NCBI RefSeq assembly: GCF_020379485.1
Contig: NC_063436.1
Location: forward strand, 29,324,423 to 29,388,422
Direction: 5' to 3'
Length of the DNA stretch: 64,000 nucleotides
Origin: Brassica napus
Lineage: Eukaryota > Streptophyta > Magnoliopsida > Brassicales > Brassicaceae
A program made the position numbers and the translations under genes. Of the stretch, positions 11,676 to 24,211 are shown one piece after another; positions within the stretch are counted from its first letter, which is position 1, and the number at the start of each line of letters is the position of its first letter. The notes beneath the pieces are model-generated. The model did not search any database and had not been told where the DNA came from. It saw only the letters and a program-made list of their open reading frames with translations.

Positions 11676-12234
11676 TATCTTCTCATCTCAAAGCTAAAGC
11701 GTGGATCATTTGCCAGACTGTGCAGATTTTTCTCTCATGAATATGTATGTTTTCTTAGTTTTAATGGATGATGACATTGTCTTTTACCTGATTCTTGCCC
11801 TTTAAGTGCAATTGAGACTTGATTTAGTTATGTGATTACTTAACGCTTCATTCGCATTACCGAGTAAAACTTTATTGAAAAAGTAGCATTCATGACACGA
11901 GTGAAAACAAACAAAAAAGCATCGAACTTTAACCAACACAATCAAGTTACTAATCAGCAATGACACATGAATCGAGAGAACGAGCCGGATTCTTATTTGG
12001 GCCACGAAAATCCGAACCGATAAAGATCCGACCCGACTCGGATTCTAAACAGATAAACCTCTCAGAGAGAGTGGTATAAACCCTTCATCACATATTCTTT
12101 ACCAGAAATCTCCTCTCCTTCCTCCTCCGCCATTAGCAAAATCTTTCTTCTTCGGATGGAGGATATATGATAAGCAACGGAATCACTCGTGGAAGGAATT
12201 GAAACTTTCTGAATCAGTTAGTCTCTGTTCCCAA
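11676..12234. other. Intergenic spacer between AspRS and topoisomerase
   Basis: AspRS 3' UTR, then the topoisomerase promoter and leader. CT-rich leader tracts (about 12105-12155) precede the ATG at 12235. No other gene. Confidence 0.6.
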
Positions 12235-15200
12235 ATGCAGAGAACGCTCTCACTTGCGGCTGCTAAGTCTCCTTCTTCCACTTCTGCTCTGTGTCTTCGC
12301 CCTCTCATGGCTAAGGTTTGTGTTTCCTCTGGTGGGATGCTTATCGATTCAAAGTTTTGTTCTTTATGGCTAACTAAATCTTTATACTTTCGTTCTTCTA
12401 CTTGTGAGAATTTATCACTAGAACTCATGGAGATTCTGTTTTTGTCTGTTGCAGTTGCAGTGCAGGACAATTCAGAACTTCCCATCCTTATCTTCCTCTT
12501 CTGTAGCTAAGGTCGATAAAGTCTGTAGAAATGTATCTCAGCTTCAGTTTAAAAGAGAGAACGCAAGTTGTTTTAAGCTAGCTTGCGCACTTCCTTCGAT
12601 CAGTTCTCTTAGTTATGCAACACAATGGAGCGGTTCAAGCTTAAGTTCTTTAGGAAGTAGTTTCAGAACGTTTCCTTGGAGATATTTTTCTCAAGTCCCT
12701 AATACTGGAAATAAGGATAAGATCGTCAAGAAGTTTAATAAGAAGCATGAGGTTTTGGCTTCCTCTGGAGTTGAAGCGGTAGTGACTTCTTCTGAACCGG
12801 CTATTGGAGGTGTTAGCAATGGTATCAAGGTGGAATTATCAACTGCAGCTTCACCTCCTGCTAGCAACGGTAAGAAAGTTGAAGATAAATCTTCTTCAAC
12901 GGTCTTGGTTTCAGAAGAGGTCTCTGTGGAAGAGAGTTTGAAAACTGTTCCCAAGCCAAAAACTTCTGCTTCTGGAAATCGAAAGTCTTCATCTGCTAAG
13001 GTATTAAATTTTTAAAATTTTCACCTTTAAGTATTTTACCTGACAGTATAGTTCTCAGAAGGAGGTGGCAAAAGATACCACTGTGGAAGAGGCCAAAAAT
13101 TCTGCTCCATCAAATCCCAAGTCAACAGAAGCAAGCAATCCCACTGCTAGCAAAGCTAAGCAAGCCTCTCCTGTCAAAACGAAACGGCAGCCAAAGAGCA
13201 AGAAAGTGGATGATAAAGCTTCTTCAGCGGTACAAGTTTTGGAGGAGATCTCTGTAGAAGAGAGTTCAAAAATCGTTCCCAAGCCAAAACGTTCTGGTTC
13301 TGGAAATCGGAAGTCTTCATCTGCTAAGGTAATGAACTTTCAGAATATTATGGTACATAGCCTTGCTTATGTTATCTAACATTACAGTTTTCAGAAGGAG
13401 GTGGCAAAAAGTTCTTCTCCATCAGCAAAAGCAAGTAATACACCAAAACAGAAGCAGGTTCCTCAAGCTACACCCATGCAAAACAGCATAGAGCATCGAG
13501 GTCAAAATGCTTCTAAACCACTTTTTCCGCCAAGTGGAAAATCTGTTATTGTCGTTGAGTCAATCACGAAAGCAAAGGTTATTCAGGGTTATCTTGGTGA
13601 CATGTATGAGGTTTTGCCAAGTTATGGTCATATCAGAGACCTGGCCTCAAGGTCTGGTTCAGTCAGGCCAGATGACGATTTTAGCATGGTTTGGGAGGTT
13701 CCATCTTCCGCCTGGACTCATATTAAGAGCATAAAGATGGCATTAAATGGGTACGGTTCCTAATGTTATCGTCTAATTTGATGTCTAGCTATTGAGATAT
13801 ATGCATTCTTCAAGCTATATATGATATGAGCTCATTTCCTATGTTATCGTCTAATTTGATGTCTAGCTATTGAGATATATGCATTCTTCAAGCTATATAT
13901 GATATGAGCTCATTTCCTATGTTTTTGTTGTTGTTGTTGCGCTTCTCTATCTCATTGTGTTTACTTTATTCCTCAGAGCTGAAAATCTGATTCTTGCATC
14001 GGATCCAGATCGTGAAGGAGAGGCAATTGCCTGGCACATCATTGAGATGTTGCAGCAGCAAGGTGCTTTACATGAGAGTATGACAGTAGCAAGGGTTGTT
14101 TTTCATGAGATAACTGAGTCAGCCATAAAAACTGCACTTCAATCCCCACGAGAAATTGACGGAGACTTGGTACACGCCTATCTCGCAAGGCGTGCTCTTG
14201 ATTATCTAATCGGATTTAATATTTCACCACTACTCTGGAGGAAACTTCCGGGTTGCCCGTCAGCTGGGCGAGTCCAGTCTGCTGCTTTGGCTCTTATATG
14301 TGATAGAGAAAGTGAAATTGACGGATTTAAACCTCAGGAGTACTGGACTGTTGGGATCAAAGTGCAAGGGAAAGATAGTTCATCCACCGTTTCTGCTCAC
14401 TTGACCAGTTTAAATTCAAAAAAGTTAAATCAGCTTTCCATCAGCTCTGAAGAAGATGCACAGGACATTGAGCAAAGGATCAGATCAGAAGGTTTTCTAG
14501 TGAAGGGAATTAAGAAAAGCACTACACGGAGAAATCCACCAACTCCATATATAACATCAACCCTCCAGCAGGATGCTGCTAACAAATTGCATTTTTCATC
14601 AGCATATACCATGAAGGTTGAGAAACTGAAACCTTTTTCTTTTTCGTTTTTATTCACTTTTCATAGAGTGCATAATTCTGATAATAAGTACTTTTCAGCT
14701 TGCTCAAAAACTATATGAGGGTGTTCAACTGTCCGATGGTAACTCAGCTGGTCTTATAACATACATGCGGACAGATGGTTTACATGTGAGTAATCTCTAT
14801 ACTTGTGTATTTTGTGCTATGAGCATTCATTTTTGTTTTGATACTGATTCATATTACTATCTGTTACAACTTCATTTCCTAATTTATTTGTTTCATTTTT
14901 CGTTTGTTTCTGTTCCCATCAGATAGCTGATGAGGCTATCAAAGATATACAATCCTTGGTGGCAGAAAGGTAAGACATATACATGCATCTGTGAAGTCAT
15001 TTTACATTAGTTCGTTTGACTTGAGAAAACTTTAGCAGATACTTACTTAATATCTGCAGGTATGGGGAGAATTTTACATCAGATGGTCCTCGTAAATATT
15101 TTAAAAAGGTTAAGAACGCTCAGGAGGCCCATGAAGCTATTAGACCTACCAATATACGTAGATTACCATGTAAGTAAATAATTTACCACTCTTTCTTCAG

Positions 15201-18200
15201 ATTATAAGATTGATTTTAGTCATCACCTATAATTTACCATACAGTTTATTGTCATAACTCTCAACATCTTTGTATGCATCTCCAGCAACGATTGCTAGCC
15301 TGCTTGATGCGGATTCTCTAAAATTGTATACCTTAATATGGTCACGATCTGTGGCATGTCAGATGGAGCCTGCTTCTGTTGTGCAGGTAATATATGATCT
15401 AATTTGTACTTCAAATCCTGCATGTAGTATGTTAGCTAGGTTCTTATTGACTAGCTAGAGAAAAAGGGAAAAGAGAGTATGTAACTGAATTTGCCATCAA
15501 CTAATATTGAGTGGTTTAAGGTTTAAATGTTTAATATTTTGGAAACCAACATATCTGTCCAATTTATTTCCGACTCTTTTCTTGTTCAGATACAAGTTGA
15601 TATTGGAAATGCCTCTGAATCAATTATCTTCAGATCATCATGCTCAAAAGTCGGTTTTCTTGGGTACCAGGCAGTTTACGAGGTACGACCTAATTCATAT
15701 TACCGATGATTCAATAAAGTTTGGCTTTAGATTGCCATTTGCACGTTTATTTTGACGTGTTTTCCTATTTAGATTTTAATTTTGTTTGTTATCAGCTAAT
15801 GAGGGATCCTTCTTCTATTTGAACATGTGCTTAGAGGTTTTTGTTGGTTTTTGTTGTAGGACCCTGAAACTAAGACAATCAAAACCAAAGACGATGAAAA
15901 GAGTAGTGAGCGGGAGGAAACTTTTGAAACTCTCAGTTTGTTGAAGGTATTATTCCTAATATCACAACTTTTTCTTTACCTGTGCTTTGTACAGTGCTTG
16001 TCATTTCTTTCTCCTCTTTTCAGGATGGGGATCCGCTACATATTGGTGAAGTGGAGCTCAAGCAGCACCATACTCAGCCCCCACCACGCTATTCCGAAGG
16101 GTCACTGGTATGGCATTCTAATTTCCTTTGTCTCAGAAGTATCTAACATCCAATTCCACACTATGTTTTTGAATTAGCGGTCACGGTTAATAAGTTTTCT
16201 ATAGGGGAAGAGGAAGATATACGGTTGGGAAAATGAGAACTGACACAATTTTTAATACCAAAACTAGTTTATTCTGGAAACTGAATACGTCAGACATGTA
16301 ATGAATCTGATACTTCACATTTTCTTCTCCAGTAGTTCATTTTGGTTCGCGTTCAGCTAGATAATGCTTTCACTAAAGCTTCTACACAATGTTCTCATTG
16401 TTGAAGTTAAGGATTGATCCTAAACAGTTCTCTTTAACAGTAACTCATCTCTGTTTCAGTAAGATGGTAGCTAAGCATGAACTGATAAGGGGTTTCTTTT
16501 TGTATGCTTGCTGAATCTGGTGGTTATGCAGAGATATTAGGCATGATACTTTATAATTATAGTGTCGCCAGGTTTTACAGTGCATAATTTGTTATCCATG
16601 TTTAAATGTGATTCAGATTAAAAAGCTTGAGGAGCTCGGGATAGGTAGACCATCGACATATGCATCTATATTTAAAGTTCTACAGGTATGTGTGTGCTTG
16701 TGTTAAGAAAGTGGTATGTTTTTTTTCTAGTGCTTTTGTTTCTTGCTGGAGGTTAAGAGACTCTAAAGTCATCTGAAACTAGCGATACCACTTTATTTCA
16801 TATGAGGCATAGACTTGTAGCATTTGACACCCTTTTTTGTTCACAGGACAGAAAGTACCTAACAATAAAGAGCCGAGTATTGTATCCGGAATTCCGTGGA
16901 AGGATGGTATTTTCCTCATTAATTAAGCTCACTAATTTGATGATTTAGTAAACTAACGATCGCAACGTTATCTTTCTAACCTCTGTACTATGTTTCCAGG
17001 TTTCAGCTTTTCTTACCAACTACTTCACTGAGGTCACAGACTATAGTTTTACTGCTGATATGGAGACTGAGGTTGGTTTTTATTTTTGTTTTTTACTCAG
17101 ACTCTGTTTTAATTATAGCAATGTCTACATATTTCATAGATAAATATTACTATACTGCAAGATGAAATACTCAATTTTTCTTTCTTGGTTTTTCTTTCAG
17201 CTTGACAACGTTTCTGGTGGCGTTACTAATTGGAAAGGTCTCCTAAGAGACTACTGGACACGATTCAGCGCGTATTGTAAACGTGTCGAAAATGTCCAAA
17301 TCCAACAGGTACGATGAACTCTTAAAGTCCACTTTCTGCAGTTATTTAATTAGATTCTTACATTGTTATTATACATTTTACAGGTGGAGAAAATGTTGGA
17401 AAAAAAATACGAGGACTTTTTGTTTTCTTCCCTTCCTGATCCTACCAGAACTTGCCCGAGGTCTGCATACCTTTTTCCCTTACACATAATCTAAGTTAAT
17501 CAGTTTCAGGATAGAGCATCTGCTTTATAATTTTGAAGAAACCATCCTTTCAAATTGCTAACCCTTTCACTTTCGCACTTCTGCTAGATTGTGCAGTGAT
17601 TTATAGTTTGAATGAGTGTATGATTGGGTTTCTTTCCATATTTCAGTTGTTCGGAAGGTACCCTAATTTTCAAAGTTAGCAAGTTTGGTACGGGCTATTT
17701 CATCGGCTGTGATGGCTACCCTTCGTGCAAGTAAGTTGCAGGCTATTGAATCTATTCTTTACACCTAATCAATGTTATTATCATGGTCACCGATATAATT
17801 TGAGCTATGTGGTTCATGTGCAGATTCATTGCCAAAACGCTTTATGGAGAGGATGAAGATGAAGATGATTCTCCAAGGAATACCTGCGTAGAAGAGCCCA
17901 AATTGTTGGGTCTTCATCCCAATACCAATGAGAAGGTCTCGCTGCTCTGACCCTGTTCTGTTGACAAGTTCTCTTACAACTTTAATTTGCTGAATCCATT
18001 TCCTTGTTCAGGTTATATTAAAGTGCGGCCCCTATGGGTATTATGTACAGCTTGGTGAGGACAAAAAAGGGCACTTACCAAAACGAGCAAATGCAGCCCA
18101 TGTATGTTGGAGTTTTATCAATTAAACATTATCTATATGTTTCTTTCTCTTACTGAAAACTCCCTTGCAACCTTTCTTTATAGATAAAGGATGTGAGCTC

Positions 18201-18801
18201 TATTACACTTGAAAGTGCTCTCGAGTTATTACGCTATCCTCTGACACTGGTAATACAGATTTTAAGTTTAACAGTTATTGCTTTTCTGAGTGGGATGTTT
18301 TATGTTTTAAAATTTGGGAGTGCTGACGACTTGGTTTGCTGATTTCTGACTAGGGAACCCACCCTGAAGATGGGCAGCCTGTGACCTTGAAGCTTAGTAA
18401 ATCTGGATTCACTGTTCGACATCGCCGCACAATGGCTACAGTTCCAAAGGTATAGTTATCTACTGTCATCTGATGCATTTGATATAAGTTAGAATTAGAA
18501 GAGCATTTATTAGATGATGTTGGTCTTATACTTGATAAGGAAATGAGGTGTGGATCTGCAACGATAATATGATATGATCTATTGCTATCTATGTTATTGC
18601 ATGAGTTCACATTCAAAGGATTATCGTTTTCATTGTGGATAACTATGTACTTGGCAGAACACTGAACCAAGTGAGGTCACTTTAGAGAAAGCCATGAAAC
18701 TTTTGTCTGGCAAAAATGTGAGACTGTGTGGCAGACCTAAGAGGATCAAGCCAACAGTAGATGAGGAATCAGAAGGAGATGAAGTTGTGGAGGCGATGTA
18801 A
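12235..18801 (+). CDS. Type IA DNA topoisomerase, organelle-type (At4g31210 ortholog)
   Basis: Relaxes negatively supercoiled DNA by single-strand passage; bacterial TopA-like and probably organellar. I count 23 exons: 12235-12315, 12455-13000, 13059-13328, 13395-13750, 13977-14616, 14699-14785, 14923-14969, 15060-15169, 15286-15386, 15590-15682, 15860-15946, 16024-16107, 16617-16685, 16847-16906, 17000-17071, 17201-17308, 17384-17460, 17647-17730, 17824-17935, 18012-18101, 18184-18249, 18354-18449, 18658-18801; 1159 residues in frame. The Ser/Arg-rich N-terminus (MQRTLSLAAAK) looks like a transit peptide. A low-complexity linker (to ~345) precedes the Toprim domain: VVES (Glu354) and DPDREGE (Asp427-Glu431). 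The catalytic Tyr is in TYMRTDG (~653). C-terminal Toprim_Crpt-like repeats follow (SKFGTGYFIGC, CGPYGYYVQLG). Targeting is inferred. Confidence 0.93.
12880..13400 (+). repeat. Duplicated exon/intron unit inside the topoisomerase linker
   Basis: The end of exon 2 (EEVSVEESLKTVPKPK..SGNRKSSSAK) is repeated as the end of exon 3 (EEISVEESSKIVPKPK..SGNRKSSSAK). Both are followed by a short intron and an exon beginning KEVAK. Acceptor contexts are also alike (TTCTCAG and TTTTCAG before AAGGAGGTGGCAAAA). An in-frame intragenic duplication. Confidence 0.85.
13763..13921 (+). repeat. Perfect 78-bp tandem duplication in topoisomerase intron 4
   Basis: The 78-bp unit beginning ATGTTATCGTCTAATTTG at 13763 recurs without change at 13841-13918. 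It lies wholly in the intron, so the protein is unaffected. Perfect identity implies a recent event. Confidence 0.95.
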
Positions 18802-19381
18802 TCTCTAATCCACAACGTTAAGCTGTTGGGCTAATTTACAATTGGTTCTTGAGTTTTCACGAGTAAAGAAGAGCATTAGCTTTGATGGAGATTATTTTAA
18901 CATTCTTTTTGGTAAGCAGAATGATAATCGTTATGAAAAAGATTGGATATTTATTGTAAGATTACAGTACATTTGTTAATGGAAAGTTTCATTAGAAGGA
19001 CTACTGTATTTTTGAATTTGCTTTATGTTAGAGAAGACAGACAAAAGGTTTCGTGACTTCATCTTTTGAATCTCCATCCTGAACTAGATGGTAAGTTAAC
19101 TATAATCATATATACAATTTGAACATTTTCTACATTGAGCATGCAAATTCAATTGCTCGTTTCATGAGTATATATATACAGCTTCCAAGGTTAAATGTAA
19201 CTTCTGGTGAAACATGGATTGTTGATTTCTGTGCAGATCAATTTGTTCATCACAACAAAACTTGAGACGTCAGAGGTTACTCATTCATCTGTTCCTGCAA
19301 ATGGAAATCGAAGAAGAAGGCATGAATTGTGTAAAAGGATTCAAGTTTGAAATGCATATCTTTGTATTGGGCTATCAGTGC
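18802..19381. other. Convergent 3' spacer
   Basis: 3' UTRs of the topoisomerase and the minus-strand kinase. No separate gene; a short open stretch at 19262-19459 is mostly antisense to the kinase 3' end. Confidence 0.6.
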
Positions 19382-22300
19382 TTACAACTTGGGGGAAGAA
19401 GTTTGACTAACGGTGGGGCTTGGTCCGGGGCTGTTGATGACTACTGCAGACCGACTTGATTCTTCAGCAAGTGCTCTTAATCTATTGAGCTCTGGCAAGA
19501 TAATTTTGGAAAGATCAGGTCTGTCTTTCCTCCTTATCTCTGCACACTTGAGCGCCAACTTGGCAAACTCTGTGGTATCTTCAACAGGCCAATCAGAGAC
19601 AGATGGATCAAGCACATCTTTCAAATTCCCCTTCTCGAGGGCACTCTCAATGTAACGAGTTAGACCCATTGGTGGCTTCCCTGTTATCATCTGCAGATAC
19701 ATAATGCCGAGTGAATAAATGTCAGATTTCACGCCCAGCATACCTGTCTGCTGATACTCTGGATCGATGTAGCAAAACGTGCCAGCAGTTGATGTCATGC
19801 GGTATTGCGTCACAGTGTTTGCAACCGATGGAGGGACCAGCCTGGCCAGGCCAACATCAGCAACCTTGCTGACAAAGTTTCGGTCTAGCAAGATGTTTGC
19901 CGGTTTGAGATCACGGTGAACCAGTGGTTCTGGTTTAGTCTGGTGGAGGTACAACAGTACAGTGCCTATCTCTGCAGCGATTCTGAACCTCGTCTGCCAA
20001 GAGAGAGGTGGGCTGTCTCCTTGTTGGAAAAGACGGTCTTCTAAGCTCCCATTGGACATGAACTCATACACTAAGCACCCACCTTCTGGGCAGGCTCCAA
20101 GCAGAAGAACCATATGAGGGTGCCTCATGCAGCTTAACACTTCAACCTGTGTTTAATTGTTAAACAGCACTTAATTAGAGTCAGATGCATGAAGTTTTAA
20201 AGTTTCTTGGAGACTTTGTTATGAGATTTCACCTCTTGCTTAAACTGTGACCTGCCTTGAGCTGCATCTGTATGCAAAGCTTTCACAGCCACAGGTGTCT
20301 GATCCAGATAACACTTGTAGACAGGTCCATAACCTCCTTCGCCTATCTTGTACTTCTCATCAAAGTACTCTGTTGCATCCTCAATCTCCTCGATGGAATA
20401 CTTCCTGTATCTGACATCTGCGTTCGCTAAAGCATCCACGGCTTTTTTTTTCTCCTCAGTCTCCTTGAGAGCTTTCATCTCTGCACTGATTCTCTTTTTG
20501 GACTCCATTTCAGCAATCCTTTGAGCTGCTTCAGCTGCTTCCAGTGCTGCTTTGGATTTTGCTTTCTCCTTCTCTGCAATGGCTAACGCAGCTTCCTCTG
20601 CTTGCTTTGCCTCTTCGTATTTCCGCTCTTCTTCTAACTTCCAGCGTTGAAGCTCCGTTGCCTGCAAGTTCAACAATTCACTTAAAATTGAAGCCACACC
20701 AACTCATTGTCATGTGAACTATATACCTTCCGTTTTGATGTGAGCGCTTCCTTGCAAGCTGAACTGTACATTTCCATCGTTTGTTTCAACTCCAGCTTAA
20801 GCCTCCTCATCTCAGCCTCCACATCCTCCTGGTTTTCAAGAACTCACAATTATAAACCTTCTTGCATCTAGTAAGCAAGGTGCAAAAAGAAGAGCAGTCT
20901 TACCCCTCCTGGTTCAGCAGATGAAAACCTTTCATTCTCAAATGAGTCTCTTGAGGAAGCAGGTGGTGAGCTTATATCCATTGACCCCTGTCCGTAGTTC
21001 ATCGACTCGAAGCTACCATTGTCAATGTCGGAGAAATTTGATAGCCTTGGAGGAGGAGTCCTGTTTTGGTCAGAATTGTCAAACAAGGAAAGGGAGTGAC
21101 GGTCAGTACTTGGTCTTCCGGAGCTGAACAAGGATATGTCAGGATCTGGAATCGATAGATCTCCGTATGATGATCTCCCGTTCAGGCCTCTTCTAGTGAA
21201 GGGTGGCCTGTTTCAACCAAGACGTTTCATTGTCTGAAGTGAGCGTGTTTATTAAAAAAACAAGATAGATGTGTGTACCTGGAGGACTCAGATTGATCGT
21301 CAAGGGACCTGCGCTGAGACTCAAATGATTGTCTCTCAGCTGCTACAAGAAACAAACAAACTCAGTATTTGCAGGAGAATGATATGTAAAGAAGAACTAG
21401 AGGAAGTCATTTATTTTTTATTTTTTATATATTTTTTTTGAGAAAGTCATTTATTTGAACCTCTTGTGTTAGTAGTTGCAGGAGAAGGCAAACGTGGATA
21501 TTGTGGCCTTGAGCTATTCTGTTGAATCTCAATGAGCAGTGGAGAAACAGAAGGCGCAGCACGAGAGGCTGCTCTCTTTGTTGAAAGCTTTCCTTTGGTT
21601 ATGACATAAACAGTGCAGAAATCAGGTGCATTCTTTGTAATGATTACTGGAATGTCTGTAGGTTTGTTGAACCTGCAGAGTTTTATCACCCAAATGTTAA
21701 CATCTGATCCAAAGCCAAACCGGAAAGAGAGAGAGAGAGACAAAAACACACCTGAGAAAGCCTCCTTTTGAGGAAGCACCAACCACCAATACCTCAATAA
21801 TAACCTGATTTGCATATTCAACTAAAGCTTTCCCCACATCTGAATCCTCCAACAACACATCTTTGCATTGTATCTGAAAAAGTATCCAACCATAATAAGC
21901 ATAGTAAGAGAGACAAGAGGACATGTAAAACCAATGTTCAAGAAACTGCTAGGCGGCCATTAGACGCTTTATATAAAAATATTCAAAAAAAAAAATCGTT
22001 ATAGAAAAATCGTTTTGTTTAGGTCTGATTTTCCAAGTAGGCGGACGCTTAGAGCTGTCTATGCCTAGACCGATTTTTAGAACATTGTGTAAAAGTGTTT
22101 TTGACTCACTTCTTTGCGTGAACAAAGGCAACGAAAGGGAAGGAACAACTGCTTGTAAGAGCCGTCTGGTTCTACAGTCACCACTGAAGAATCACCATTT
22201 GCTTGGCTTGTCTCTGAAAAACAAAACACAAATAACCCATCAAGTTCCAAGAAAGGAAAGAAGACAGAAGAAGAAACAAAAAGGTTTTCTTACTAGAAGA

Positions 22301-22501
22301 GTTTGGGTTAGTAGAAGGGTTTGTTGAGACGGAGGAAGCACGAGGCTTGACATGGACGAGAAGGATGGTTTGGCCTTTCTGTAATAAATTATCAACAGCC
22401 CATTTCAGAGCATTTTGGCTGCTCTTGTCTTTGTCTATCGCCACAGCAACCAAACCATCCGTGCCGAATCCTCCATCTTTATCCTTCCTGTTCCTTGCCA
22501 T
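19382..22501 (-). CDS. USP-domain receptor-like cytoplasmic kinase (At4g31230 ortholog)
   Basis: Fusion of an N-terminal adenine-nucleotide alpha-hydrolase-like (USP) domain with a Ser/Thr kinase, as in plant RLCK group IX and U-box kinases but without a U-box. Nine minus-strand exons: 22501-22294, 22213-22110, 21873-21752, 21672-21461, 21342-21279, 21207-20904, 20828-20727, 20661-20233, 20146-19382; 769 residues in frame. USP domain ~14-160 (AVAIDKDKSSQNALKWAVDN). An Arg/Ser-rich middle is followed by an Ala/Glu/Lys coiled coil (~373-450). The kinase has glycine loop GEGGYGPVY (~479), Lys499 (VAVK) and HRDLKPAN (Asp594). The DFG position reads ADVGLAR (Asp612), normal for this subfamily. Start ATG at 22501 gives MARNRKDKDG. 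Substrates unknown. Confidence 0.93.
21404..21456. repeat. 13-bp direct repeat flanking a T-rich insert, intron 4 of the kinase
   Basis: AAGTCATTTATTT occurs at 21404-21416 and 21444-21456, separated by a T-rich 27-bp insert ending TTTTTTTTGAGA. It lies just inside the intron donor of exon 4. One of several tiny T-run insertions in the window. Confidence 0.6.
21933..22086. mobile_element. Short inverted-repeat element (AATGTTC..TAGGC type) in kinase intron 2
   Basis: Begins AATGTTCAAGAAACTGC TAGGCGG and ends GCCTAGACCGATTTTTAGAACATT, so the ends are inverted copies. A relative lies at 43006-43188. Probably a small non-autonomous DNA transposon; target duplication not resolved. Confidence 0.55.
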
Positions 22502-22826
22502 CCAAGTCTCTTTAAAGGACAAAATATATTGCGTGTGTTTATTAGGTTTCTTAGTTTGATTCCTCTACAAGATCCTCTCGTTTGTAAACTTTTTAGAAAG
22601 GAAAAAAAGGGTATGAAGAAGAGAGAAAGATGTTACTATAAAAATCAATCCGCTCTGTTTCTCTCTCACTCTGTTTTGAGCGCCTCTCCTTCTTCCCCGC
22701 TTCTCTATACTTAAAACTTCCTATCAAATCTGTGTTATATATTTTACCCCCACAAAACGGTTCCTTTTCTTGCACGCAATAAATCTATAATCTATAGATG
22801 TTTTGGTTCAATAAAACAAGCAAGAA

Positions 22827-22899
22827 GACTTCATGGCCCAATGGATAAGGCGCTGGTCTACGAAACCAGAGATTCTGGGTTCGATCCCCAGTGAAGTCG
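22827..22899 (+). tRNA. tRNA-Arg (anticodon ACG)
   Basis: A 73-nt cloverleaf. The acceptor stem GACTTCA pairs with TGAAGTC, with discriminator G. The A box is TGGCCCAATGG, the anticodon stem-loop CTGGT-CTACGAA-ACCAG gives anticodon ACG, and the T arm is CTGGG-TTCGATC-CCCAG with B box GGTTCGATCCC. No intron. Downstream TGTTTTTCC supplies a Pol III T-run, and CAA motifs lie just upstream. It sits in the space upstream of the minus-strand USP kinase. Confidence 0.97.
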
Positions 22900-23345
22900 T
22901 GTTTTTCCTTTTTCAACTCCATCACCTTTTCAAAGTAACATGTCTATACGGATAAGTTTTCTGCTCTACATATAGTAGTGCCAGCTTTTTGAAACAATAC
23001 AATATTACACGATTAGATAACTCCAAGTCTCCAACTAAGTTTAAGACCTTAACATTTACAATATCTTTTTTGTTAAGATCTTAAGCTTATTGGATGTCTA
23101 CATTAACGATATATCCTTTTGCTGAAGTGCACATTGGAGAAGAAGAGTTCATGCTACCATGTTGCTTAAAAGTGAGCTTAGGGAACATATACCACTCGAC
23201 TTTTTTTTTTGTCGGCCAAAAGGAAAGGAACATATATATACTACTCGACTAAGAACGCCTTTTTTTTTGAAAAAAAAAATGTAGTTAACCTAACTATTGG
23301 AATGTAAATTATTTTTTGCAATAACATCATTGATATATTCTTTTA
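22900..23345. other. Intergenic AT-rich sequence with a micro-insertion
   Basis: No gene. Contains the direct repeat GGAACATATA..ACTCGACT (23182-23201 and 23227-23250) around a T-run plus GTCGGCCAAAAGGAAA. Confidence 0.6.
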
Positions 23346-23380
23346 CTAGTGGTTTTCCCGCGCTCCGCGCGGGTGTTATT
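23346..23380 (-). mobile_element. Helitron 3' terminus (minus strand)
   Basis: On the minus strand the sequence reads CCCGCGC-GGA-GCGCGGG (7-bp perfect stem) followed by AAAACCACTAG and host T (plus-strand A at 23345). This is the classic Helitron 3' end. The element must extend rightwards, probably over the RPA1-like relic; I could not fix its 5' end. Confidence 0.75.
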
Positions 23381-23632
23381 ATATATTTGTGCGTTGCATT
23401 TGTTCTAAGAAAATTATTTTCTGCGTAGGAATTCCTCAAATCTGTTTTTTTCTTTGGTCTGGATGCTGGTTGAGTGTTGCCAGAAAATCCTCTCAAAGCT
23501 CTAGTGTTAAGTCCACCAGACGGCCCCATGTTACCATCATCTCTTAACCATTACTAAAGAATTCCTAGGCAGAAAATATCAGATGTGCATGATCGTTTAT
23601 AATCTTCACGCCGAAGAATTTGTATGTGTTTG

Positions 23633-24203
23633 CAGAGGCGTGCTCACCTTGCTATGAGAAAGTCAACTGTCTTAGGCCCCAACTTGTATAGCACATTTTA
23701 GGAGCCCCATTTTAATCCCTCTTTCAATTGGTTATAGTGTATACCTATATAAATTTCTCTTAGTTTTGGATCTAAACAATAATTTATATGCTATTTTGAT
23801 TTATTTCATGCTATGATTTAATTTATTATCTAATTTCATAAAACTATTATTTTATTTATTTAATTTTTAGACTTTGAATTATATTTTTTTAGCTTGTATG
23901 ATTTCATTTTTAAATTGTAGTAATACATTTATAAGCTTACGATTGATCAACATATCTAAATAAACACATACACTTAATTAAATAATTATAAAATCTTCAT
24001 AGATAATTTCAAATTTTGTATTTTTGGTTTAATAAACTATGTGGTTTGTATTCTTTAAGAAATAATATGACCAATTTTCATATGAATTTATAAATATTAA
24101 ATACATAATGTTTGTAAGGTTTTTTATAATAGATTTTTGTTACTAATTATGGAAATGGTTTTACTCTAGCCTTAGGCCCCCCAAACACCTAGGCATGACA
24201 CTG
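23633..24203. mobile_element. Non-autonomous hAT element with perfect 8-bp target duplication
   Basis: The 571-bp element starts CAGAGGCGTGC and ends GCATGACACTG (inverted ends, imperfect). It is flanked by identical 8-bp direct repeats TGTGTTTG at 23625-23632 and 24204-24211. It carries TTAGGCCCC blocks near both ends. No coding capacity. It lies to the right of the Helitron terminus at 23346, so it may be nested. Confidence 0.85.
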
Positions 24204-24211
24204 TGTGTTTG

